Source of the DNA: Gyrodactylus bullatarudis
Lineage: Eukaryota; Platyhelminthes; Monogenea; Gyrodactylidea; Gyrodactylidae
Length of the DNA stretch: 20,510 nucleotides
Assembly (NCBI GenBank): GCA_012064415.1
Contig: SSNU01000126.1
Location: 1-20,510 of the forward strand
Reading direction: 5' to 3'
Both the position numbers and the translations under genes were made by a program. The number at the start of each line of letters is the position of its first letter. The first letter of the stretch is position 1. Positions 9,101 through 17,000 of this stretch are shown here, piece by piece. The notes beneath the pieces were generated by a model. It searched no databases. It had not been told where the DNA came from and saw nothing but the letters and a program-made list of their open reading frames with translations.

Positions 9101-11301
9101 TTGAAGAATCTTCAGTGAAGAGGCCAAAAGATCATCTAAAGTTGATTGATATGAAGTTACAGAAATCTCGATTTTTTCATCAAAAATTTGAATATGTCAA
9201 AGATTTTTTTGGAATCCTACTCAATAAGTAGTACTCATGTTGCTTTTACCATTTGAAGAAAAGAATTCTGAAAAAAAATTATTTTTATGAAAAATATGGT
9301 GATTTTTCAAATTCCCATTTGGCGCCAAAATCCCATTTTTTTGAACTTTGAGCTAAAAAGTTTTATTGATTTAAAAGTGGGAGGCTGATCGAACGATCTA
9401 GATTAGACAAGAAAGCTGAATAGCTCCGTCAAATTATAATTTGATAATTATCAACAGTTTCCCCATTTTCGAGAGATTTTGAGTAATTGAAATTTCATTG
9501 ATTTTCAAGTAGTGAAAAAAAATCGAAATTCCGCTTCCAAACGAATATGTGATTATACATAAGATCAGATTCAGCTGAATTGATTTTCTTGTCTAATCTC
9601 GATCCTGAAAATCAATTTTTGATCACTCTCCCACTTTCAAATCAATAAAACTTTTTAGCTCAAAGTTCAAAAAAATGGGAATTTGAAAAATGACTATATT
9701 TTTCATAAAAATAATTTTTTTTCAAAATTTTTTTTCTTCAAATGGCAAAAGTGGGCAACATGAGTACTACTCATTGAGTAAGATTTCAAAAAATCTTCAA
9801 CAAATTCGAATTCTTGATAAAAAAATTGAGTTTTCTGTAAAAATCATAGATTCCCAACTTCATATCAGTTAGCTTTATGTATGGTCTATGTATCCTAGGT
9901 TGAAAAACCACGTGGCTATTAGTTTGAGTTGATAAATTTTCCAACTATAGAACTACAACGAACTTTCTTCAAGATCTCTTTAGAATGAATAAAAGCTTTA
10001 AGATTATGATCACACGAGAGTCCAATTTCCATGATGAGATTGACTCTATTTTATTCTGATTAATATTAGATTTATAATTTATTATTGTGATTTTATATAC
10101 AGGTGTATAACTGACACTCAGCCTGTAATTTTGATTGCTTTCCTGTTTATGATCTTGCCAGCAAAGAATCCGATAGCATCAATCGGGGATGTATTGAAAA
10201 AGATGAGAACTGGCAACATTATTCAGGATGACAGTGACCAAATGAATCATGAAAATCAGAGTAAATTTCTTTTACCCTGGGAAACAGTTCATGAAAAATT
10301 TCCATGGGGAATCCTATTTTTGTTAGGCGGAGGATTTGCCTTGTCGGATTGTTGCACTGTAAGGAAATCCCGTTCATCCCTTGAAATTTAAATTCTATTT
10401 AGAACAGATCATATTTTTTACTGCAAATCTAAGCATGAAGTTGAAGCTTTACTAACATTTTGACTAATTTTCTTGACAAATTAAATTGCTGGATTAAATC
10501 TTTATGGATCAGTTCGAGAGTGTTCAAAATAGGCTAAATAGTTATAATTCTTAATTAGTTGACATTTATTGGTATAGCGTAAATTTTTTCAATGCAAAAT
10601 CTCATATTATCTAGATTTTTATTCTGGAAAATATCTAATTACTTAAGAGTAACTAGATACATTTATTTATCTGATTAGTGAAACAGGAGACCTTCTGACC
10701 TTGAAGAGTATTTGTAAAATTTTATTTACTAAACTTTTTTGCTATCTCTCGTCGAAAACAATAGGAATCAAATTTGTCGAATTATATCGGATCATCTCTG
10801 CAAAATTTAGAGAATCTACCCCCAAGTCTTTTGGTGTTTGTAATTACGCTATCTGGAACATTTATCACAAGTTTAACCTCAAACTCAGCTACTGCAAGCC
10901 TTTTAATACCAATTGCCCTTGATCTTGTGAGTTCTCATTTAAATACTATAAACTTTAAAGGTTAGTTTTAATGAGAAAATTTCAAGAGCGACAAGTCAAA
11001 AATCCATCCATTCTTCATTACGTTTCCCCTGGCTATTTCCATTTCGTTGGCATTCCTCCTGCCAGTCTCAACCCCACCAAATGCAATTGTATATTCTTCT
11101 GGTAGAATCAGGATAATAGACATGGTAAGTTGATCTAACAAACTTAAAACTGACACTAAATTCATGAAACAATTTTAGGTGAGTAGTGGAATGATGCTCA
11201 ACATTGTGGGAGCTTCAATTTTAACACTGTGCACTCTACTCTACGGAGGGTGGATGTTTAATATGGATACAATACCAGAATGGGCTCAATTAAAAAGCTA
11301 G
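3165..11301 (+). CDS. SLC13-family Na+/di- or tricarboxylate cotransporter, 13 exons, 582 aa
   Basis: Multipass membrane symporter of the SLC13 (NaDC/NaCT/INDY) family, which imports citrate or C4-dicarboxylates with Na+. Inferred exons: 3165-3275, 3310-3459, 5834-5949, 5979-6118, 6656-6689, 7715-7894, 8518-8637, 8695-8787, 8861-8986, 10103-10358, 10765-10926, 10987-11124, 11179-11301. All joins are GT-AG, phases agree, and the sum is 1749 nt with stop. Family landmarks in order: YWVTDCIPMYITS (about 52-64), ALAVERTNLHKR (about 100-111), first Na+-site loop MNSATTAMM (143-151), GGITTLTGTSPN (224-235), LLPWETV and GGGFAL (about 412-437), LENLPP (457-462), second Na+-site loop TSNSATAS (480-487), FLLPVSTPPNAIV (519-531), and PEWA near the C-terminus. 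Length fits the family. Oddities: both SNT motifs are altered (MNS and SNS), and introns 1 and 3 are 34 and 29 nt. ATG 3165 is chosen because it opens just before TM1. The substrate cannot be read from sequence. Confidence 0.9.
3276..3309 (+). other. 34-nt intron 1 of the transporter gene
   Basis: TM1 is encoded in one frame and ends at CAA before gtatat; TM2 resumes one frame over after ...catccaag. Removing these 34 nt joins GREWTQ to LAKGAFLL with the spacing normal for the family. Without removal, an in-frame TAA ends the protein after 40 codons. Confidence 0.8.
3786..3857 (-). repeat. Hairpin downstream of Penelope GIY-YIG copy 1
   Basis: A 9-bp perfect outer stem (3786-3794 with 3849-3857) encloses an A-rich internal loop, a short CAC/GTG pairing (3802-3804 with 3842-3844) and a 7-bp stem CTCTCCA/TGGAGAG (3810-3816 with 3831-3837). 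It lies about 20 nt beyond the GIY-YIG stop, in the element's 3' UTR. A related hairpin follows copy 2 at 5083-5152. Confidence 0.65.
3877..4150 (-). pseudogene. Penelope-like element, GIY-YIG endonuclease domain, copy 1
   Basis: The minus-strand frame 4128-3877 reads SQCDCGSSYIGRTIRKLSTR, an acidic/basic stretch ending in a TRHL motif, and STDVWVKEKF before the stop. This is the C-terminal GIY-YIG nuclease domain used by Penelope-like elements to nick target DNA: Cys-x-Cys-Gly, then YIG, then the Arg-rich helix. Only the last 83 or so codons remain and no reverse transcriptase is adjacent, so it is a 3' fragment such as a 5'-truncated insertion. Homology continues upstream to about 4150 by comparison with the other copies. 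It lies antisense within transporter intron 2. Confidence 0.8.
5083..5152 (-). repeat. Hairpin downstream of Penelope GIY-YIG copy 2
   Basis: Same layout as 3786-3857: outer stem TGAGCT/AGCTCA (5084-5089 with 5146-5151), A-rich internal loop, then a 5-bp inner stem CACCC/GGGTG (5096-5100 with 5137-5141). The innermost stem of copy 1 is not kept. One outer pair changed from A-T in copy 1 to G-C here, a compensatory change. Confidence 0.65.
5175..5455 (-). pseudogene. Penelope-like element, GIY-YIG domain, copy 2
   Basis: Read on the minus strand from about 5455, the segment gives QCDCG, a stop codon, then TYLGRTIRKLRTRTKEHL, a HKHL motif, a second stop, and after a frame change STDLWIKEKF. 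This is the same GIY-YIG domain as copy 1, here broken by stops and a shift. At the DNA level it is much closer to the copy at 20368-20510 than to copy 1, so both probably come from one subfamily. It lies antisense within transporter intron 2. Confidence 0.78.
5950..5978 (+). other. 29-nt intron 3 of the transporter gene
   Basis: Exon 3 ends in TC before gtgagt and exon 4 starts with A after ttaattag, completing a Ser codon. Removal joins GVGQR to SLLFGFMFP, aligned as expected with the loop before the first Na+ site. Unspliced, TGA follows at once. This is close to the smallest introns reported in animals. Confidence 0.82.
6420..6560 (-). pseudogene. Penelope-like element, GIY-YIG domain, copy 3 (short, decayed)
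   Basis: The minus strand reads FKCNCGASYL, a degraded second motif, then KLSTRLND. The DNA upstream (6500-6555) matches the segment preceding the GIY-YIG motif in copy 2 and in the right-edge copy. Only the N-terminal third of the domain is recognisable and its YIG glycine is lost. It lies antisense within transporter intron 4 (6119-6655). Confidence 0.65.
6690..7714 (+). other. Intron 5 of the transporter gene, 1025 nt
   Basis: Donor gtgagt after 6689, acceptor ttccag before 7715, phase 2. No coding homology was found. A 14-nt string (7063-7076) recurs in the fold-back element at 9396-9409, and taggctatttttaat (6969-6983) recurs in the mucin-gene intron at 14362-14376. This hints at decayed dispersed repeats. 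Confidence 0.6.
7895..8517 (+). other. Intron 6 of the transporter gene, 623 nt
   Basis: Donor gtaaga after 7894 and acceptor tctctag before 8518, phase 2, completing a Gly codon between GIIV and RFGEIDC. I see no motif, repeat or fragment in it. Confidence 0.7.
9138..9876. repeat. Long imperfect inverted repeat (fold-back element) in transporter intron 9
   Basis: The left arm (about 9138-9420) and right arm (about 9580-9876) are reverse complements with small indels, separated by about 160 nt. Matching landmarks: TGATATGAAGTT at 9147 with AACTTCATATCA at 9856-9867; gtagtactcatgttgc at 9227 with its complement near 9757-9772; a perfect long match around 9331-9362 with 9647-9676; and gattagacaagaaa at 9401 with its complement near 9585-9598. 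There is no ORF of note. It resembles a MITE or fold-back element. The intron (8987-10102) is otherwise unremarkable. Confidence 0.8.
10359..10764 (+). other. Intron 10 of the transporter gene, 406 nt
   Basis: Donor gtaagg after ACT 10356-10358 and acceptor aatag before GAA 10765, phase 0. It joins LSDCCT to ESNLSNYIGSS, matching the family's GGGFA...GLS..IG...L pattern. Nothing else was recognised. Confidence 0.7.
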
Positions 11302-11309
11302 CAGCTCCA

Positions 11310-11329
11310 AATAAACTCGAGAAAATAAA
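11310..11329 (+). terminator. Poly(A) signals of the transporter gene
   Basis: Two AATAAA hexamers at 11310-11315 and 11324-11329, 9 and 23 nt after the stop codon. That would make a very short 3' UTR. Further T/G-rich sequence follows before the convergent Y-box gene. Confidence 0.55.
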
Positions 11330-11628
11330 TGTAAATTAAGATAAATGAAAAGATGTTGTTTATTAGTAAAAAGATGACAAGATTATGATAATAGCAACAA
11401 ATGAAAAAAATGAAAAAAGAATGAGTTGTCGAGTTGTTTGTAAAATGCACTCATTGTGATGAGTTGAATAAACAATTAATAGCATAAAAGGCTATTTATA
11501 TCATTTCATTAATTAATTTCATTACAGGTTTAATTTACTTCAGATGAGTGCTCATATTTCTTGTCGAGATCTTGTATTTTAAGATTAATTGATTATTGTA
11601 TTTTGTGGTTTAGTAGTAAGAGAGGTTT

Positions 11629-11634
11629 TTTATT
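11629..11634 (-). terminator. Poly(A) signal of the Y-box gene
   Basis: TTTATT on the + strand, AATAAA on the coding strand, 37 nt after the stop codon at 11671-11673. Confidence 0.45.
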
Positions 11635-11670
11635 TAGTATGCGTTTGTGTGCTTGATGAACATGGATGGA

Positions 11671-12425
11671 TTAGGCTTGTTCAGTATTAACAGCGCCACC
11701 ACGACCTCTACCACCGCGCATTGGACCACGGCCTCCGCGTCCTCCTCTTCCTGGGCGTCCGCCTCTACCGTTTCTTGCTCCTCTCATTGCTCCGTTAGAT
11801 TCATCACCATTTGGTGTGCCATTATAACGAGGTGCACCATTAGTCTGACCATTGGGTTTTCTACCGCGAGTTGGTCTTTTTTTACCTAAATTAATGCGTA
11901 AAATATAAGAAATTATTTTATTAATTTGATAGACTTACCTTCAGCCCCATTCTCATCTCCACTTTCAAACTTTTTGCCAGTCTTACTAGTTGAGTCGTTC
12001 TTTGAGCGAGGTTTAAGATTTGCCTTATTTGGTTGTTGACCATCCTCTTCGCCATTTCTAGCTTCCCCATTACCGGCTTGATTGCCGCCATATCTGCGAG
12101 GTGAATTCATGTATCGGAATCCTTTTACTTTAGCACCACCCGGACCTGTAACCTCAGCTGCCTCAATTCCATTAGTGGTTTGGACAATTTTGAATTCGAC
12201 AGGCTCCTTGATACGAAGTGAAGGAAACTTTTGGTAGTTAACGATTGCCGATTTATGAACAAAAATGTCTTTGTTTTCTCCGTCGCAAAAGATAAATCCG
12301 TAAAGATTACGAAGATTGTACCATTTGACAACACCGGTAGCCTTTTCACAGAGAGTTTTTAGAACTTTAACTTCTTTTTTGACCGGGAGGTTAGTCTCGG
12401 TTGTAGTCAGTGGCTCGGATGACAT
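11671..12425 (-). CDS. Y-box / cold-shock-domain nucleic-acid-binding protein, 2 exons, 233 aa
   Basis: Exons 12425-11939 and 11885-11671 (53-nt intron, phase 1, gtaagt...ttag). The N-terminal 33 residues or so precede a cold-shock domain at about 34-100: GVVKWYNLRNLYGFI carries RNP1, DIFVHKSAI carries RNP2, and AAEVTGPGGAKV is the usual Y-box end of the domain. The tail is low-complexity and basic/acidic (Asn, Gly, Lys, Glu). Exon 2 adds an RGG-rich segment (GGRPGRGGRGGRGPMRGGRG) and ends NTEQA. Y-box proteins bind mRNA in the cytoplasm and package or mask transcripts; the Arg/Gly tail fits RNA binding. Oddities: RNP1 has Leu where NGYGFI has Gly, KWFN is KWYN, and the loop after RNP2 is shorter than in vertebrate YBX1. 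It is smaller than vertebrate YBX1 (about 320 aa), like several invertebrate members. Orthology within the family is not resolved. Confidence 0.92.
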
Positions 12426-12758
12426 GATTGAGTGGTAGCGGCGAAATCAAAGGGGATAAATGCGCGTTTGTACAACTTTCTTGTTGGTTTTTGAGTTTTT
12501 TGCGATTCTAAAACAATGCTAAAACAACCCAATTTTTCGAAGGATTTCAACATTTGTTTTAAATCGTTGATTTATTGTTACAGCTTAAATTTAAAAGATG
12601 ATCTTGTGAAGACTTCACATTGAAAAAGAATCATCAACTTCAGTCTTAATTTCTGATAAAATACATAGGAAATTATAGTATTTTTGCATTCTTTTATGAA
12701 TTTTAATTAGTCAAATCGACCTATCCAAAAATCAATTACAAGAAATCACATTGTTTGT
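12426..12758. other. Upstream region of the Y-box gene
   Basis: Contains the presumed promoter and 5' UTR of the Y-box gene, with a locally GC-richer patch just before its ATG. I see no clear TATA box. Further right, the sequence grades into the decayed LINE. Confidence 0.4.
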
Positions 12759-13925
12759 GATTTTCGACCGATCTCTCTACTTCCAATCTTTCTCGAAATA
12801 ATTGATGCATTCATCTATTCTCATCTCAAACAGATAAACATTATACAAATTGACCCCAATCAACATGGATTTGTATCTGATCGAAGTACATGCTCCAAAC
12901 TCATCAGCTTTCTCGACTCTGCACATGATCTCATATACAAAGAGTAGTAGTCTATCATAGACTGTTCATGTTGACATGTAGAAAAAGCTTTTGACAGTCT
13001 CCCATTCTGTGTCATTCACAGAATCCTATGTAACCATAATATTAATCCGTTTATAATCAACTCTGTGGTGTCATTTTTATCAAATATGCATCAACAAGTT
13101 GTACTCAAAGGACAAAAATCTGCTCTCTCCCATTTCCTCTGGTGTCCCGCAAGGTTCTATTATTGGCCTTTTCATATTCAATTTAATATTCTGAAACATT
13201 AAACCAGCTAACCCATCTGTGTAAAGTATTTCAAGGATGCTGATGAAATCAAGCTTCTCATCCCAATCGTTCAAGGCAGGTGTTTGATCTCTGAGGAAAT
13301 GGACCACCTTCAAGATTGTCTTTCCTTAATTGGTCTCAAGATTAATCAAAGTAAAACTAAAGTCATACTTCATTAAGAACTCCCTTTCAAATCATCATAC
13401 ACCTTTCTGTAACTGAGTGTCCTTCATCAAAGATCTTGGACTCTCATTTGACCACAATCTCAAAACTAGTATCCATTCAAAAGAAATCCTCAAAAAAGTA
13501 CGCTACTTTCTCAGGAAATTTGTCAATAATCCGTCTCTTTGTCTCAATCTATACAAATATCTCTTTCTACCTCATCTTGACTATGGATCAGGTATTCTCT
13601 GTGATCTTCCAGGAAAGGATTTAATACACATACCTTAAAAGCTGTCTTGGTCCTCTTCCCTACAAGGATCTCCTTGACAGAGCCAATCTACAATGTAGAA
13701 TCTACATCCCTCTGGCTAGGAAGAACGGCCTCTTCTGCTGTCCTCTACTCTAAATTTGCGCCCAATTACACCAGTCAGTACAATCTGAGAGCTTCACGAA
13801 GATATTCTATTTTACTCAATATCCTTCTCCCTCTCAGAACCAGATTCCAAATTGACTTTAACATTTTTAAATCCAAAAGCATTTCAAAAATTTTTCAAAT
13901 ACTTATAAAACTTGTACCAGATTTT
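12759..13925 (+). pseudogene. Non-LTR retrotransposon (LINE, CR1/Jockey-like) reverse transcriptase, decayed
   Basis: Reading through several frames, the reverse-transcriptase blocks appear in order: DFRPISLLPIF at 12759, NQHGF and DRSTCSKLISFLDSAHD around 12857-12937, VEKAFDSLP near 12980, SGVPQGS at 13138-13158, a degraded active-site stretch around 13230-13260 where the usual ADD is replaced by a scrambled DADE context, and the thumb-like DLGLSFDHNL with LYKYLFLPHLDYGSG at 13417-13600. In-frame stops and shifts are frequent, so this is a dead copy. No endonuclease domain precedes it (5' truncated, as is usual for LINEs). AATAAA at 14017-14022 could belong to its 3' end. Clade assignment is by eye only. 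Confidence 0.85.
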
Positions 13926-14053
13926 CATAACTTTTTTAATAATTTTTAAAAATATAAATTTGGTATATTATACAATGGTGAAAATTATTTTTTAAATCAA
14001 TTCATACAATAGTGTCAATAAAAATTTTGAATATACAATTTTCTGTAGCTTGA

Positions 14054-17000
14054 CTATGTTTGCAGCAATAATTTTCTCATTTCTTCATCACTCATATCTA
14101 GAAAATGTCCAAATTGAGGTCTTTGATTTTCTCTCTTGACTGACTTGGATGAAGATTTTGGCCAGTCTAAAAAACAAAATTCAATACGGTCATCAGAAAG
14201 AAATATCAAAAAAGAATTTTATAGTCCTATTTTAAAATACACATCTCTTACTCACATGTAAAGATTTTCAGAATATCTCAAATTTCATACCTATGATCCG
14301 TGAATTTTGGATAAAATTAAAACTCTTTGAAGCATTCGTAATCAGAAGGTAGAAATTCAGTTAGGCTATTTTTAATCTCAAGGAACCTTTGAATAACCAT
14401 CGGAGTTGAGAAATGAGATCTATTATAAAATCTCGAAATAGTGGCAAGACCGGAAAAATCTAAGAACAGAATATTACAACTATAAGCCTACTCGTTAGTA
14501 TTTATATGTTGATATAATTTTATAATACAAGATATTTGAATGAAAAATAATTGGTATCTTTTATGCCTCAAACTACTAAATAAGAGGTAGAAAATTTAAT
14601 CTGAACATAAATTATTAATAGCTTAGGAATTGAAAAATCGTGCCGGAGAAATCCAGACAAGACACCCACTCTCTTGCATATCCTTGAGATTAACATCATG
14701 AACTCTGAACGTTTTCCCAGAATTGCTTTCATTTTCATTTTTGCCCTGTGAAACATCATTTGTATGGCGTTTTGTGTTTATTTCAGAACTATACTTGATT
14801 GCTGAACTGGATTGTGCTAGGGCAGGGTTTGTGAGGTCGAAGAATTTTGTGACTGTTGAATCTGAGGCAGGTCGTTTTGTAAGAAAAGGACGGGTTGTAA
14901 AAGGGAAATATTCAGTTTTTACATTGCTCTGAGTTGCTGTTCTCATTGATGATAGACGAGTTTCAGCTGTAGTTTCGAAAAATTCAGTGTTTATACTTAA
15001 TTGTGTTGAAGTGGATATTGATTGAGGGTTTATAACAGCATGGCTAAAAGTTGTGGACACAAAACCAGTTGCTGATGATGTGGATACTGGACTAGGCCCT
15101 GTGGTCACAGAACTGAGTGTTGTAGTCGGAGGATCTGATTTCGAAGCTGTTAGTGCTAAAGTGGAAACTTGAGTGGTTTCTGCTACCACAGAACGTTGTG
15201 TTATAGTCGACGGGTCAGTTTTTATAGGTGTTGATGATGCTGTTGAAACTGGGCTTGGGTTTACTGTGACATAGTTGAGTGCCGTGGTCAGCTTGTCAGT
15301 TTTCCAACCTGTTGGTGTTGATATAGAAATTGGTCTAGAATCTGCGGTAACAGTACTGAAAACTGTTTTTGGCAGTTCTGTTTTTAAACCTATTGCTGAT
15401 GATGTGGATACTGGACTAGGCCCTGTGGTCACAGAACTGAGTGTTGTAGTCGGAGGATCTGATTTCGAAGCTGTTAGTGCTAAAGTGGAAACTTGAGTGG
15501 TTTCTGCTACCACAGAACGTTGTGTTATAGTCGACGGGTCAGTTTTTATAGGTGTTGATGATGCTGTTGAAACTGGGCTTGGGTTTACTGTGACATAGTT
15601 GAGTGCCGTGGTCAGCTTGTCAGTTTTCCAACCTGTTGGTGTTGATATAGAAATTGGTCTAGAATCTGCGGTAACAGTACTGAAAACTGTTTTTGGCAGT
15701 TCTGTTTTTAAACCTATTGCTGATGATGTGGATACTGGACTAGGCCCTGTGGTCACAGAACTAAGTGTTGTAGTCGGAGGGCCTTTTTTCGAAGCTGTTG
15801 ATGATATTGTGGATAATGGGCTTAACTTTGTTGTGACAGAACTTAGGGTTATGAATCCTGAATTAGTTTTCAAGCTTGTTGGTGATGATAAGAGGTCTAG
15901 AGTAGTCTCTGGGGCCGCAGAACGTTGTGTTGTATTCGGTGTTGAAGTTGAAATTGGTCTAGGCTCAAACGTAACAGAATTGAGAGTTGTGGCTTCCTTA
16001 TCAGTTTTCAAAGCTGTTGGTGATGATGTTGAGAATGGGCTTGGCTTTGTAATGACAGAATTGAGTGCTGTAGTCGAATTGTCTATTTTTGAAGTTGTTG
16101 ATGTTAATATGGAAACTGGAGTTATCTCTGCCGTCACAGAACTGATTGTTGTAGTCCGCGGGTCTGTTTTCAAGGCTGTTGGTGATGATGTTGAAACTTG
16201 GCTTGGCATTTCTGTGACAGAACTGAGTGTTGTAGTCTGCTTATCAGTTCTCATAGCTGTGGTAGGCTCTATGACAAGAGGCTCTTGTGTTGAGTAAAAC
16301 AATTCAGTTTCTACATTGACCTGGGTTGCTACTGTAATCGCTGTTTCATTCCTAGTAAAGGGAGAAATTCTCGTTTGAAACTCCACACCTGTTTGTGGCG
16401 ATGTGCTCATTTTAGTCGACTCTTCTATTGTAGTACCCTGGGTTGCAGCATCCAATTCAGTTTTCTCACCGGATTGTGTTACGGAAAATATTGATGTTGG
16501 TTTCATAGAGTTTTGAATTGTTGAAACCTCATTTGTTCTTTCATTAGACCCGATCGCTGTTGAATTTGATGTTGATTTAGTATTAGAGATTATTTTTGTG
16601 GAAAAATTCTCGCTAGCTTTTTCACTTGTTTGTTTTGTTGGCATAGAAATGATTGTATTGTATGTAGATGATCCTATTTCTCTGCTGATATTCAATTGAG
16701 GACTATTTGATGTCGAGTTCAAATTATGTTTCACGCTAAAATCTGATGTTTGCTCAGTGTTGATGTGATCGTTAGTTGTCGAAAGCAAATTCGTATATTT
16801 ACTGGTTGAAAGCACGTTTGTTTCGACTCCAGAATTGGTTGGTAATGTAACTAAGGTAGGCTCTGTAACTGTTAGACTGTAAGTTGAGGAATACACGGTT
16901 GTTTCTACATTAGATTGTGATGAAATTAGTTTTGATGTAGACTCCCCAGTCGTGTTAACTTTTACACTTGATTGAGTTACTCTTGAAATTAATGTTGATA

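Larger units (their letters stand above)
11302..11670. other. Convergent intergenic region
   Basis: The 369-bp gap between the stop codons of the + strand transporter and the - strand Y-box gene. It holds poly(A) signals for both and no other feature I can support. Confidence 0.6.

Noticed and set aside
9690..9872. Small + strand frame in the right arm of the fold-back element
   Set aside because: It is rich in Phe, Ile and Lys from A/T runs, lies within the inverted repeat, and has no homology I can see.
12125..12349. Second minus-strand frame inside the Y-box gene
   Set aside because: It overlaps the cold-shock domain exon in another frame and shows no family motif.
13080..13313. Minus-strand frame within the LINE remnant
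   Set aside because: It is antisense to the reverse-transcriptase blocks, including SGVPQGS, that are readable on the + strand.
15599..16297. Long open frames on the + strand opposite the mucin repeats (also 15275-15496, 18395-18847 and 18872-19462)
   Set aside because: They are antisense shadows: the 81-bp period keeps any stop-free antisense frame open, and the products are the same repeats read backwards. The minus strand has the splice sites and the PAN domain.
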